64,000 nt of DNA, from contig JABDRB010000013.1 of assembly GCA_013041925.1 (NCBI GenBank), positions 1-64,000 on the forward strand, given 5' to 3'. The notes beneath the pieces are model-generated. The model did not search any database. It was not told the DNA's origin and was given only the letters and a program-made list of their open reading frames with translations. Positions 27,188-38,544 of this stretch are shown piece after piece; position 1 is the first letter of the stretch, and the number at the start of each line of letters is the position of its first letter. A program made the position numbers and the translations under genes. The DNA is from Akkermansiaceae bacterium. GTDB lineage: Bacteria; Verrucomicrobiota; Verrucomicrobiia; Verrucomicrobiales; Akkermansiaceae.

Positions 27188-27940
27188 TTATCGTTGTGTT
27201 ATCTGAACGGATGCGATGTCGCCGGTGCGGATCTGATCCTTGGAGTTGTCGAGGTCTGTTGGCAGCACGCCGCTGAAATCCTTGCGGGTTTCTGCGACAA
27301 TCGCTTCGGCCACCTTGCGGTTGCCACGCGTGATGGCAAAAGTCATCCCGCGTCGGACGGATTGATTTTCACCTGCATTGATAACCAGCATGCCGCTTTC
27401 GGCGTCGATACTGACAATCTTTGCGTGTTGCAGACTGCCTTGGGCAATGTGCGGGCGCGGGTTCTGCCTTAATCTGAGGGCTACGTCAAGCTCTCGTATT
27501 GAAGTTTCCAAACGAAGTCGTGCATCGGGGTCCGCTGCGATGGCCGTGCGTAGATATTCACGCATGTTGACCATCAGCTTCAGAGCCGCTGTTTCGGTAG
27601 CACGGTTCCGTTTATCAAGGACTTCAGCATTCTTAATGGCATCCAGAATCGCATCTTGGCCGCCATTGAGAAGGTTGTCTCCCAGTGCGGCAAACCGAAG
27701 TCGGAGCTCATTGAGGCTCTTCTTCATCGCGGCTTCGCGCATCTTGGAGGCAGCGAGGTCACGAGCCAGTGCTTGGTATTGGCCTTGGGATTTTTGGAGC
27801 TGAAGCTCGAGTCGGCGAACCTCGCGACCCTTGTCTCCATCTGCCCCATTCTGGGCAGCGCACGGGACCACCGATACAGCCTGGGCACCGATGAGTAATA
27901 CTCCGGCGAAGGCTGAGGTGATATGTGCGTTGATCTGCAT
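27188..27940 (-). CDS. Predicted secreted coiled-coil protein inside the S10 operon
   Basis: Not a ribosomal protein and not recognised as a named family. The 250-residue product has an N-terminal signal-peptide-like segment (HITSAFAGVLLIGAQAVSVVPCAAQ). A heptad-like coiled coil follows from about residue 38 to 85 (VRRLELQLQKSQGQYQALARDL), then a helical middle. A compact C-terminal beta domain (KIVSIDAESGMLVINAGENQSVRRGMTFAI, later IRTGDIASVQI) is of a type I associate with envelope proteins of this phylum. It sits between rpsS (88 nt upstream) and rplV (27 nt downstream), co-directional, so it is probably co-transcribed with ribosomal genes. Confidence 0.75.
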   Translation of the reverse strand: MQINAHITSAFAGVLLIGAQAVSVVPCAAQNGADGDKGREVRRLELQLQKSQGQYQALARDLAASKMREAAMKKSLNELRLRFAALGDNLLNGGQDAILDAIKNAEVLDKRNRATETAALKLMVNMREYLRTAIAADPDARLRLETSIRELDVALRLRQNPRPHIAQGSLQHAKIVSIDAESGMLVINAGENQSVRRGMTFAITRGNRKVAEAIVAETRKDFSGVLPTDLDNSKDQIRTGDIASVQITQR

Positions 27941-28028
27941 AGAAAGAGGAGAGATTGACAGGGTGAACGAAGTGTGGGCTGTGGTGGTTGGGTCGATGGC
28001 GTCGCTGTCGTGGACAGCGACGGATCAA

Positions 28029-28298
28029 TTACCTTTTACCAATGCCGCCGTGTGCTTTGAAGATACGTGTTGGTGAAAATTCACCCAGCTTGTGGCCAAC
28101 CATGTTCTCGTTCACGTAAACCGTCGGGAATGACTTGCCGTTGTGGACGTGGAATGTGTGGCCAACGAAGTCAGGAGTGATAACCGAGTTACGGCTCCAT
28201 GTCTTGATGGGTTTTTTGTCGTTGTTGGCTTCGGCAGCATCGATTTTTGCGAGCAGCTTTTGGTCAACGTAGGCACCTTTTTTGAGTGATCTTGGCAT
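28029..28298 (-). CDS. rpsS: 30S ribosomal protein S19
   Basis: An 89-residue protein at the 30S head. [73 protein letters not shown] is the S19 consensus. It follows rplB by 36 nt. Confidence 0.97.
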   Translation of the reverse strand: MPRSLKKGAYVDQKLLAKIDAAEANNDKKPIKTWSRNSVITPDFVGHTFHVHNGKSFPTVYVNENMVGHKLGEFSPTRIFKAHGGIGKR

Positions 28299-28334
28299 GA
28301 GATTTAGAATTAGTGGTTTAAAATGATGGCTTCC

Positions 28335-29174
28335 TTACTTTTTCTTACGTCGTGAAACAATAAGTTTGTTACTGGACTTGTATTTCTTACGAGTCTTCTG
28401 ACCCTTGACGTGACCCCAAGGTGATTTGAGGTGTTGGCGACCACCACCGGACTTGGACTTACCCTCACCACCACCATTCGGGTGATCGACGGGGTTCATA
28501 CACATTCCGCGGACGGTTGGGCGGATACCCTTCCAGCGACTACGTCCAGCTTTCGCGGAAACCTCGTTCATGTGATCGCGGTTGCCAACTTGGCCGATAG
28601 TGCAGTAGCAGTTCTGGTTGAATTTGCGGATTTCACCGGATGGCATCTTGACGAGTGCCTGACCACCTTCCTCACGGTTAGAGAGGATAGCTTGCTGACC
28701 AGCTGATCGGGCGATTTTACCACCTGTTCCTGGGGTCATTTCAATGTTGTGAATGGCCGTTCCAAGTGGGACGCTCTTGAGGGTCATCGCGTTTCCTGGC
28801 TTAGGAGGAGCGGATTCGCTCGAGATGACGGTAGCGCCAACCTCCAAACCAACGGGGGCGAGGATGTAGCTCTTTACACCGTCTTCATACTGGATGAGGG
28901 CGATGCGGCAGGTGCGGTTGGGATCATACTCGATGCTGAGTACGGATGCGGGCACGTCCATCTTGTTGCGTTTGAAATCAACGAGACGGTATTTGCGTTT
29001 GTGTCCACCTCCTTTGTGACGGCAGGTGATACGGCCCTGATTGTTGCGTCCACCGCTTTTTTTGATTGGGCGGGTGAGGCTTTTTTCAGGATTGGTTTTG
29101 GTAATTTCCTCGTAACTTGGCCACTCTTTGTAGCGGTTTGATGGAGTTACGGGTTTAAATGTTTTTAAAGGCAT
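28335..29174 (-). CDS. rplB: 50S ribosomal protein L2
   Basis: A 279-residue protein needed for subunit joining and peptidyl-transferase structure. It has [26 protein letters not shown], the [25 protein letters not shown] core and the invariant region [24 protein letters not shown] with its conserved histidine. Length is normal. Confidence 0.97.
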   Translation of the reverse strand: MPLKTFKPVTPSNRYKEWPSYEEITKTNPEKSLTRPIKKSGGRNNQGRITCRHKGGGHKRKYRLVDFKRNKMDVPASVLSIEYDPNRTCRIALIQYEDGVKSYILAPVGLEVGATVISSESAPPKPGNAMTLKSVPLGTAIHNIEMTPGTGGKIARSAGQQAILSNREEGGQALVKMPSGEIRKFNQNCYCTIGQVGNRDHMNEVSAKAGRSRWKGIRPTVRGMCMNPVDHPNGGGEGKSKSGGGRQHLKSPWGHVKGQKTRKKYKSSNKLIVSRRKKK

Positions 29175-29235
29175 GATTCGCTATTGGGTTCGATGTGATC
29201 GTTTTTCAGCGGGATAGATTACTGAGTGTCCTGGC

Positions 29236-29520
29236 TTAGACGAGGTCAAGTGACTCGCCATCCTTGAGGCGGACGACGGCTTTTTTCCAGTGTGCGGTGC
29301 GGCCAGCGTCGGCGCGTCGATTGCGCTTTTTCTTGCCCTGACAGTTCATGGTGCGGACGGTATCAACCTTCTTGCCGAAGAGTTGTTCGATAGCACGCTT
29401 GATTTCGAGTTTATTGGCATTGCGATCCACCTTGAACACGTATTCGTTGTTCTCCTCCTGAAGGAGGGTGGCTTTCTCACTGATGAGAACGGTATCGATG
29501 ACCTGATAGATGTCTTTCAT
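29236..29520 (-). CDS. rplW: 50S ribosomal protein L23
   Basis: A 94-residue exit-site protein that docks SRP and trigger factor. YQVIDTVLISEKATLLQEENNEYVFKVDRNANKLEIKRAIEQLFGKKVDTVRTMNCQGK fits L23. It sits between rplD and rplB. Confidence 0.95.
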   Translation of the reverse strand: MKDIYQVIDTVLISEKATLLQEENNEYVFKVDRNANKLEIKRAIEQLFGKKVDTVRTMNCQGKKKRNRRADAGRTAHWKKAVVRLKDGESLDLV

Positions 29521-29553
29521 GGTTACGAGTAGATAAATGGTTGAGGCTACGGA

Positions 29554-30159
29554 TTAAGCAGTGCGGCGAGCGAGGGTCTCGTAGGAGTCCTCCACAAGAA
29601 TAACAGTGTTGGCGTGCAGAAGTTGTTCGATGTTGACTTCAGATGCTGTCATCAGCAGAACGTTTTGCACGTTGCGACCGGCGAGGTAGGTCTTTTCCTC
29701 GAAGCTCTCAGCGACCACAAGCACCTTGCGGGAGTCGGTGAGGGCCTTGATGGCTGCGACAAATGACTTGGTCTTACCGTCGGCGACAGCGAAGCTAGGC
29801 ACTGCGATGATGGAATCTGAAACGATGAGGTCACCGAGGACTTTACGCAGCGCGAGCTTGCGCGTCCCCTTGTTGACGGTCTTCGAGTAATCACGTGGGC
29901 GGGGACCGAAAACGATACCACCACCACGCCAGATTGGGTTTTTGGTGGTGCCTGCTCGGGCGCGGCCGGTGCCTTTTTGTTTCCAGAGTTTTTTATTGGA
30001 ACCCTTCACTTCACCGCGTGTTTTGGTGCATGCGGTGCCGCTACGGCGGTTTGCACGGTAGGCGGTGACGAGGTCGTGCACAGCTTGGTCGCCCTTGTGA
30101 CCTTCGATCACCTGGATGTTGGCTGCTTGCGCATCTTGGATAGAGAGTGTTTTAGACAT
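29554..30159 (-). CDS. rplD: 50S ribosomal protein L4
   Basis: A 201-residue exit-tunnel protein. The tunnel loop region is clear: [63 protein letters not shown]. In E. coli L4 is the autogenous regulator of the S10 operon; no such leader structure can be claimed here. Normal length. Confidence 0.96.
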   Translation of the reverse strand: MSKTLSIQDAQAANIQVIEGHKGDQAVHDLVTAYRANRRSGTACTKTRGEVKGSNKKLWKQKGTGRARAGTTKNPIWRGGGIVFGPRPRDYSKTVNKGTRKLALRKVLGDLIVSDSIIAVPSFAVADGKTKSFVAAIKALTDSRKVLVVAESFEEKTYLAGRNVQNVLLMTASEVNIEQLLHANTVILVEDSYETLARRTA

Positions 30160-30205
30160 GGTATAAAGTAGCTAGTAGTTAATAGGTAAAAGTAGTTCGC
30201 TCTCT

Positions 30206-30862
30206 CTACTTGGCAGCAGGTGCTGCCTTTTTAATCGCGGGGCGAATGACAACGTAACCACCATTGGGGCCGGGGACGGCTCCGGAGACGAGGACGACGT
30301 TGTCTTCAGGGCGAACCTGAACGACTTTAAGGTTTTGAACGGTGCGGTTGTAGACACCGTGACGACCTGGCATCTTCTTGTTTTTCCAAATACGACCAGG
30401 CCATGTTCCGGCTCCGACACCACCAGGGCGACGGTGCATCATGTGACCGTGGGAGTCAGGCTGACCAGCGAAGTTGTAACGCTTAACAACACCTTGAAAG
30501 CCTTTACCTTTGGTTGTTCCGATCACATCGATCCACTGACCGGCCTCAAAGAGAGACGCGCCTGGGTGATCGGCCTTGGTGTCGGGTAATCCGGCATCGC
30601 TATCGAAACGAAACTCTTTAACGAGCTTTTTCGGGGAGCCTCCGTATTTCTTGAAGTGACCGCGCTTCGGGAGGTTGAGGCGGAATTCCTTCTGGTCGCC
30701 ATAACCAACCTGAACAGCGGAATATCCGTCTGTTTCGGTGGTTTTGACTTGGAGAAACTCGTTGTCTGCAACGTCTACGACGGTGACAGGGATAGATGTG
30801 CCAGCTTCGGCATCAAAGATGCGAGTCATACCGACTTTTTTTCCTAGTAGTCCTAGTGCCAT
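30206..30862 (-). CDS. rplC: 50S ribosomal protein L3
   Basis: A 218-residue protein near the peptidyl-transferase centre. It begins MALGLLGKKVGMTRIFD and holds the L3 signature VIGTTKGKGFQGVVKRYNFAGQPDSHGHMMHRRPGGVG, PGRIWKNKKMPGRHG. It follows rpsJ by 47 nt. Confidence 0.97.
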   Translation of the reverse strand: MALGLLGKKVGMTRIFDAEAGTSIPVTVVDVADNEFLQVKTTETDGYSAVQVGYGDQKEFRLNLPKRGHFKKYGGSPKKLVKEFRFDSDAGLPDTKADHPGASLFEAGQWIDVIGTTKGKGFQGVVKRYNFAGQPDSHGHMMHRRPGGVGAGTWPGRIWKNKKMPGRHGVYNRTVQNLKVVQVRPEDNVVLVSGAVPGPNGGYVVIRPAIKKAAPAAK

Positions 30863-30909
30863 GGTTCTTAGTAGTTTAAATGGTTAGATGATGAGGTTAT
30901 GCCTTGGGG

Positions 30910-31218
30910 TCAGATGCGGATTGCGATATCAACACCTGCGGGGAGGTTAAGCTTCTTAAGTTCGTCCACGGTGCGTGCTGTGGGGTCAACGATATCGAGC
31001 ATCCGTTTGTGGGTGCGGATTTCAAACTGCTCAGCTGACTTCTTATTCTGGTTAACGGAACGGTTCACACTGAACTTCTCAATGCGGGTAGGCAATGGGA
31101 TGGGACCGGCGATTTTTGCTCCTGTACGTTTCGCTGTCTCAACGATTTCCTGAGCGGACTTGTCGATGGCGCGGTGATCGTATGCACGGAGGCGGATTCT
31201 TATTTTCTGCTGTTGCAT
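30910..31218 (-). CDS. rpsJ: 30S ribosomal protein S10
   Basis: A 102-residue protein with a second role in antitermination as NusE in other bacteria. [40 protein letters not shown] and [38 protein letters not shown] are typical. It follows fusA by 46 nt; tuf, usual between them, is missing. Confidence 0.97.
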   Translation of the reverse strand: MQQQKIRIRLRAYDHRAIDKSAQEIVETAKRTGAKIAGPIPLPTRIEKFSVNRSVNQNKKSAEQFEIRTHKRMLDIVDPTARTVDELKKLNLPAGVDIAIRI

Positions 31219-31264
31219 GTCGGTTTTAGTTAGATTGTTTGAGGATGGTTAGTGAGTCTGATGA

Positions 31265-33418
31265 TTAGCTTGCGTATGCGTATTCATTGGTGAGTTCGTC
31301 CACAATATTCTGTGGGACTTGCTCGAAACTTGATGGCTTCATGGTGTAGTCGGCGCGGCCGCTGGAGAGCGTCCTGACGGCGGTGGAGTAACCGAACATC
31401 TGAGCCAAGGGGACGAGTGCCTTGAGGACAGCGTGTCTTGGTTTATTTTCGATCTCTTGGATCTGGCCGCGGCGGCGGTTGAGGTCGCCCATGATATCCC
31501 CTTGATAATCTTCAGGGGTAACAATTTCGACATCCATGACGGGTTCAAGCAGGATGGGTCCTGCATTTTTGAAGGCGTCCCTCATGGCGAGGATGGCTGC
31601 CATTTTGAAAGCGTTTTCGTTGGAATCGACGTCGTGATAGGATCCGTCGGTAATGTTGACGTGGACATCGACCACTGGGTATCCAGCGACGATACCATTG
31701 GTCATGGATAGTCGAACACCAGCCAGAACAGAGTTGATAAATTCTTTAGGGATGGCGCCGCCAACAACGAGGTTATCAATGGTGAGCCCCTTGCCTTTTG
31801 TGCCTGGGGCGACATCGAGCACAACGTGTCCAAATTGGCCACGGCCACCGGATTGTTTTTTGAGGATTCCTTCACCACCAGATGCTATGGTGATCGTTTC
31901 GCGATAAGCGATCTGGGGTTTGCCGACGCCACAGGCGACTTTAAATTCACGCATCATACGATCCACGATGACCTCGAGGTGAAGCTCACCCATACCGGAG
32001 ATGATGGTCTGTCCTGTTTCCTCATCGGTTTTCACCATGAAGGTGGGATCTTCCTCTGAAAGGCGAGCGAGGGCGATGGCCATCTTCTCCTGATCAACCA
32101 CGGTCTTTGGCTCGACGGCCATGGAGATGACGGGCTCAGGGAAGAGTGGGGGCTCGAGCATGATATCGAATTGCTCGGTGCAGAGAGTGTCGCCGGTCTT
32201 TACGTTTTTGAGTCCCACGATGGCGGCAATGTCACCTGAGTAACAGGTTTCAATGTCCTCGTGTTTATCGGCGTGCATCTTAATCAGGCGACCGATGCGC
32301 TCTTTCTTACGGGTGCGCGGGTTGTAGACCATGTCCCCTTTGGAGACGGTGCCTGAGTAGACACGGAAGAAAATAAGTTTGCCGACATACTTATCGGCCC
32401 AAAGTTTGAATGCGAGCGAACAGAACTTTTTATGATCGTCGGTTTCGGCAAGCACCTGAGCTTCATCATCATCGGCCTCCTGCCCTTGGGCAGCGGGGAT
32501 GTCGACGGGGCTTGGGAGGTAGTCAACCACGGCATCGACAAGGAACTGGACCCCTTTGTTTTTAAAGGCAGAACCACCGGCGACGGGGACCACCTGATTG
32601 GCGATTGTAGCACGGCGGAGTGCCATCTTAATATCGGTGGTGGTAATTTCCTCTTCCATGAGGAATTTCTCACCGAGTTCGTCATCGCTATCGCAAAGGA
32701 CGGCAAGTAGCTCCTCGCGGGCTGATTCAGCTTCGGCAAGGAGGTCGCCCTCGAGATCCTTGATTTCGAATGTCGACCCCATGGTGTTATCATCCTTATA
32801 GATGACAGCCTTCAGGTTGATTACGTCGATCTGGCCGATGAGATCTTCCTCGGCACCGATCGGGATGAGAATACGGACGGCGTTGATACCAAACCTATCC
32901 TTAACCTCTTGGAAAACGTTTTCAAAATTGGCTCCTGTGCGATCCATCTTATTGATAAAGATGATGCGCGGAACGTTATACTTATCAGCTTGGCGCCAGA
33001 CGGTTTCCGTCTGTGGCTGCACGCCGGCGACACCACAGAAAAGAACAATAGCACCATCGAGCACACGCAGCGAGCGCTCGACCTCGGCCGTGAAGTCGAC
33101 GTGACCCGGGGTATCAATAATATTGATGCGCTGCTTCTGTTTCTCGTAGAGCTTAACCACGCCATCGCTCGGGTGCTGCACCCATTCGCAGGTAACGGCA
33201 GCGGAGGTAATGGTGATGCCACGCTCACGCTCTTGCTCCATATGATCTGTGACCGTAGCGCCGTCATGCACCTCCCCGATTCGATGAATCATTCCGGTAT
33301 AGAAAAGAATACGCTCGGTGAGCGTCGTCTTACCGGCGTCGATGTGCGCAGCAATCCCAATATTCCGCGTCCGTTCCAGGAGGTATGGACGTTTTGGATG
33401 ATTAGGATTCTCAGACAT
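31265..33418 (-). CDS. fusA: Elongation factor G (str-operon copy)
   Basis: A translocation GTPase of 717 residues. G1 is GIAAHIDAGKTTLTERILF, the switch region RGITITSAA, G3 DTPGHVDF and G4 NKMD. Domain III/IV landmarks include GMGELHLEVIVDRMMREF and AGVRLSMTNGIVAGYPVVDV, and domain [15 protein letters not shown]. Its place between rpsG and rpsJ marks it as the canonical copy. A second EF-G lies at 35223-37349 on the other strand. Confidence 0.96.
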   Translation of the reverse strand: MSENPNHPKRPYLLERTRNIGIAAHIDAGKTTLTERILFYTGMIHRIGEVHDGATVTDHMEQERERGITITSAAVTCEWVQHPSDGVVKLYEKQKQRINIIDTPGHVDFTAEVERSLRVLDGAIVLFCGVAGVQPQTETVWRQADKYNVPRIIFINKMDRTGANFENVFQEVKDRFGINAVRILIPIGAEEDLIGQIDVINLKAVIYKDDNTMGSTFEIKDLEGDLLAEAESAREELLAVLCDSDDELGEKFLMEEEITTTDIKMALRRATIANQVVPVAGGSAFKNKGVQFLVDAVVDYLPSPVDIPAAQGQEADDDEAQVLAETDDHKKFCSLAFKLWADKYVGKLIFFRVYSGTVSKGDMVYNPRTRKKERIGRLIKMHADKHEDIETCYSGDIAAIVGLKNVKTGDTLCTEQFDIMLEPPLFPEPVISMAVEPKTVVDQEKMAIALARLSEEDPTFMVKTDEETGQTIISGMGELHLEVIVDRMMREFKVACGVGKPQIAYRETITIASGGEGILKKQSGGRGQFGHVVLDVAPGTKGKGLTIDNLVVGGAIPKEFINSVLAGVRLSMTNGIVAGYPVVDVHVNITDGSYHDVDSNENAFKMAAILAMRDAFKNAGPILLEPVMDVEIVTPEDYQGDIMGDLNRRRGQIQEIENKPRHAVLKALVPLAQMFGYSTAVRTLSSGRADYTMKPSSFEQVPQNIVDELTNEYAYAS

Positions 33419-33489
33419 GACGTTGGGAAGGGTAGAATTAGTGCATGGGTTGCATCAAGACCGCTGATTGCGGGATGAGCAGAGTGCAA

Positions 33490-33963
33490 TTACCAGCGGA
33501 AGTGAGCGAATGCGCGGTTGGCCTGAGCCATCTTGTGCATGTCGTCGCGCTTACGAACGGCATTGCCTTGATTGTTGGCTGCGTCTTTGATCTCGTTAGA
33601 GAGTGCAACATGCATGGGAGTGCCTTTTTTGTTGCGTGCAAAGGTAACGAGCCAACGCATCGCTAGGGATTCGGAACGCTTAGGATCAACTTCGAGAGGC
33701 ACCTGATAGGTAGCACCACCGACACGGCGGCTTTTCACCTCAACGCGAGGCTTAGCATTCTCAAGGGCGCGAGTGACAACTTCGAGAGGATCGACGGTGT
33801 CGGTTCCTTCGTTTGCTTTGTCGATGGCGGCATAGACGATCCGCTCAGAGAGTGATCGTTTTCCGTCACGCATGACCTTGCTGATGAGCTTTCCGACTAC
33901 GGGGCTATCGTAGCGAGGGTCCCGTGTTTCAGGGCGATTGTAAACTTTTTTACGGCGAGCCAT
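33490..33963 (-). CDS. rpsG: 30S ribosomal protein S7
   Basis: A 157-residue primary 16S-binding protein of the 30S head. It begins MARRKKVYNRPETRDPRY and includes LISKVMRDGKRSLSERIVYAA, ALENAKPRVEVKSRRVGGATYQVPLEV and the final NRAFAHFRW. It is 41 nt after rpsL. Confidence 0.97.
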   Translation of the reverse strand: MARRKKVYNRPETRDPRYDSPVVGKLISKVMRDGKRSLSERIVYAAIDKANEGTDTVDPLEVVTRALENAKPRVEVKSRRVGGATYQVPLEVDPKRSESLAMRWLVTFARNKKGTPMHVALSNEIKDAANNQGNAVRKRDDMHKMAQANRAFAHFRW

Positions 33964-34004
33964 AGTATTGTTAAAGTTAAGATTGAGTTAATGATGGGAG
34001 AAAT

Positions 34005-34379
34005 TTACTTCTTGGGGCGCTTGGTTCCATACTTGGAGCGCGACTGATTACGTTTATCGACGCCGAGCGTATCGAGAGCACCACGAACGATGTGGTAACG
34101 AACACCTGGAAGGTCTTTCACCCGACCACCGCGCACAAGGACGATGGAGTGCTCTTGAAGGTTGTGTCCCTCACCACCGATGTAGGCGATAACTTCCTGA
34201 CCGTTCGTAAGGCGAACTTTAGCGACCTTACGGAGCGCTGAGTTGGGCTTCTTCGGCGTGCGGGTCATGACCTGAAGACAAACGCCACGGCGCTGCGGGC
34301 AGTTATTCAGGGCACGTGACTTCGACTTGGTCACTGGTGTTTTGCGCCCTTTGCGGACGAGCTGGTTAATAGTAGGCAT
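34005..34379 (-). CDS. rpsL: 30S ribosomal protein S12
   Basis: A 124-residue decoding-centre protein. [51 protein letters not shown] and [22 protein letters not shown] are the S12 consensus. The lysines whose mutation gives streptomycin resistance in other species are present (TPKKPNS and GRVKDLPG). It is the first gene of the long array; rpoBC is not upstream. Confidence 0.97.
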   Translation of the reverse strand: MPTINQLVRKGRKTPVTKSKSRALNNCPQRRGVCLQVMTRTPKKPNSALRKVAKVRLTNGQEVIAYIGGEGHNLQEHSIVLVRGGRVKDLPGVRYHIVRGALDTLGVDKRNQSRSKYGTKRPKK

Positions 34380-34915
34380 ATTCCTGCGTGGTTTTAGTTG
34401 GTAAATGAAATGAATGATTCAGAAATCGATGGATTAAAAATCCGGCTGGTGGTCAGGGAAAATAGAAAACCACCGAGGTGCGCCCAAGAGGCACGAGGTA
34501 TATAAAGTGACCTCGAAAACCGCCTCTTATCCGGAGCTACCCGATAGTTTAACTGCTTTCCTGCAGCTTTCTTCTTAATGTTTCAGCCCTTTGTTTTCTC
34601 GCAAGGCTGCGGCGAGGGGCGGCGAATATACAAATGAGTCCCCATCTGGCAAGCCGTATTTCGACTTTTTTTCGATTATTTTTTACAACACCCCTCAAAT
34701 GAGGCCTAAACGACCTCCCCATTGTGCATCCGAACGCCTCCCGCCGAGAACTTGCCATCAAGCGACTCCGCCAATGCGCACTAGGATGAATCCAACTCAC
34801 CTTGACCAGAAAAAGATCGCGAGGCGAACCTCAGCGTTCGAGGCGGCTACCATTTCGCCTCGTCGGGCTATTTGGGCCATTCAAAAATCATGGCGATAAC
34901 GAGTGATGGTGAAAA
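34380..34915. other. Leader/intergenic region upstream of rpsL
   Basis: About 535 bases between rpsL and the tRNA, with no supported gene. It must include the promoter and leader of the ribosomal array. On the minus strand the leader can fold locally, for example cgaggt...acctcg near 34490-34515 and ggtgg...ccacc near 34450-34475, which could be a control structure, but I cannot name a class. An 83-codon minus-strand frame (34549-34800) has no protein-like features. Confidence 0.5.
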
Positions 34916-34990
34916 TGGTAGCAGGACGGAGATTTGAACTCCGGACCTAAGGCTTATGAATCCTCCGCTCTACCCCTGAGCTATCCTGCC
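34916..34990 (-). tRNA. tRNA with CAU anticodon (elongator Met, or Ile2)
   Basis: The minus strand folds as a full cloverleaf of 75 nt including an encoded CCA. The acceptor stem is ggcagga / tcctgct (first pair G-U), the D-arm gctc...gagc, the anticodon loop ttcataa with CAT, and the T-arm cggag-ttcaaat-ctccg. It is not an initiator, because position 1 pairs and the anticodon stem lacks three G-C pairs. Met and lysidine-type Ile cannot be separated by sequence alone. The closing pair of the anticodon stem (31/39) is A-G. Confidence 0.85.
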
Positions 34991-35222
34991 ATTCCATTTC
35001 ACGGCTGAAGCAGAACCTCAGCGCGGAGCGGAATTAAATCGAGTCATGCGATTTGTCGATAAAAAATAGCACAAAAAACACATATTTATCAATCTAAGGT
35101 TGCCAAATGTTCATAATCCGCTAGTTACACGCCGCCGGAGACGATTATTTGTCGCTCCAAAATCCGCCCCTTTGTTACTATTTCCTGCAAAGGGCACACT
35201 CACAAACACAGAACCTAAAGCC

Positions 35223-37349
<2,127 letters not shown>

Positions 37350-37376
37350 GTTTCTTATTCGATTTAATCTACCAAG

Positions 37377-37405
37377 CGCCGACTCGAAAGGGTCGGCGTT
37401 TTTTT
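37377..37405 (+). terminator. Terminator of fusA2
   Basis: A 7-bp G+C-rich stem (cgccgac / gtcggcg) with an 8-nt loop, followed by seven Ts, 27 nt after the fusA2 stop. Confidence 0.85.
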
Positions 37406-37466
37406 GTTACCCCTGTAACGGCTATCGGTAAGCACTAAGCGGCAAGGCTCAGTGATCACTCTCTTG

Positions 37467-38501
37467 CTAGCTCAACGTTTTACCAAAGACTCGGGAATCC
37501 CGGTTGCTGGTGAGAAGCTGCTGATGGCGCTGCGCGGGAATCCGGTCAGGTGCCCACTCCTCATACCCAAGCCGACTTTGAAAAAATTCGGCCGCACGGT
37601 TCGTGAGAGCAAAAACCGAGGATAAGCCCAACTCGTGTGCGCGCTGCTCGGCGTGTTTGACCAATTCAACCCCATAACCGAGACCTTCGTGGCTTTGTTT
37701 GATGTAGAGACAGCCAACCTCCGCGCTATCGCTGTCGGGGTAACGCAGCAAGGCAACGGAACCGACGACGTTCCCGTCAATTTCCATCATCGAGTAATCC
37801 GTGAGGTTTTTTTCAATGTCCGCGTAATCGCGGGGCACGAGATGCGCATTCCTGACCGAACGCCCAATCATCCCAAGGAGCTCAACGATATCATCCTCGC
37901 GCAGCGGCCGGATGACACGATAACTATCAGCATACACCATCGTGCCAACACCTTCGTTGGAAAAAAGTTCACTGAGTAAAACACCGGGAGTTTCGCCATC
38001 AAGCACGTGCACGCGGGGAATACCGACCTGACACGCAGCGGCTGCGGATCGCATGATCTGGTCTGGGGCGCTGGCCACCTCTACGGCTCGCATCGCCCCT
38101 CTGGGAAGGTCCTCACCCACTCCACGGAGCAAGATGAGCTTTTCGGCCGAGACTGATTGGGCAAACGTTGCGAGGTTAGCCGACAGGGGGTCACCTGCAG
38201 AAACATCCAACACAACGGCCTGCCCGCGCCCCAGTGCCGCAAGTGCCTCGTCGGGTCCAGACTCTGTATTCAGCAGACTCTGGTTGTATTTCAACTCCAC
38301 CTCAGCGGCCCGATCGAGCAAGTCGTCCTTACTATGCACGGTGCTACCGATCACGAGCTGGACACCAATATTCTGGAGGGTTACGAGATCCAGCATCGTT
38401 TCTGCAAGAGCAGGAACGGGTGCATCGATTACAATGACAAATACCTTACCACTGAATCGTGGAACGTATTGCAATAGACCTCTAACATCTCCCCATGGCA
38501 T
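37467..38501 (-). CDS. N-acetylglutamate synthase-like protein (amino-acid-kinase-like + GNAT)
   Basis: Probably acetylates glutamate, the first step of arginine synthesis. The 344-residue protein has an N-terminal amino-acid-kinase-like fold (FSGKVFVIVIDAP, LVTLQNIGVQLVIGST), without the phosphate-binding glycines of a working kinase. It ends in a GNAT domain with SAEVGCLYIKQSHEGLGYGVELVKHAEQRA, whose GLGYG is the acetyl-CoA loop. This matches ArgA architecture at slightly shorter length (ArgA is about 440). The start at 38501 (MPWGDVRGLLQY) fits the family; the longer frame adds 37 unrelated residues. It is the last gene of a minus-strand run; no arg genes are adjacent. Confidence 0.75.
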   Translation of the reverse strand: MPWGDVRGLLQYVPRFSGKVFVIVIDAPVPALAETMLDLVTLQNIGVQLVIGSTVHSKDDLLDRAAEVELKYNQSLLNTESGPDEALAALGRGQAVVLDVSAGDPLSANLATFAQSVSAEKLILLRGVGEDLPRGAMRAVEVASAPDQIMRSAAAACQVGIPRVHVLDGETPGVLLSELFSNEGVGTMVYADSYRVIRPLREDDIVELLGMIGRSVRNAHLVPRDYADIEKNLTDYSMMEIDGNVVGSVALLRYPDSDSAEVGCLYIKQSHEGLGYGVELVKHAEQRAHELGLSSVFALTNRAAEFFQSRLGYEEWAPDRIPAQRHQQLLTSNRDSRVFGKTLS

Positions 38502-38544
38502 GATTTTTTTCTTTGGTAGTTGGTGAATAATGGTGGCACTTAGA

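Noticed and set aside
34549-34800. 83-codon minus-strand frame upstream of rpsL
   Set aside because: Arg-rich chance frame in the leader region; no family-like segments.
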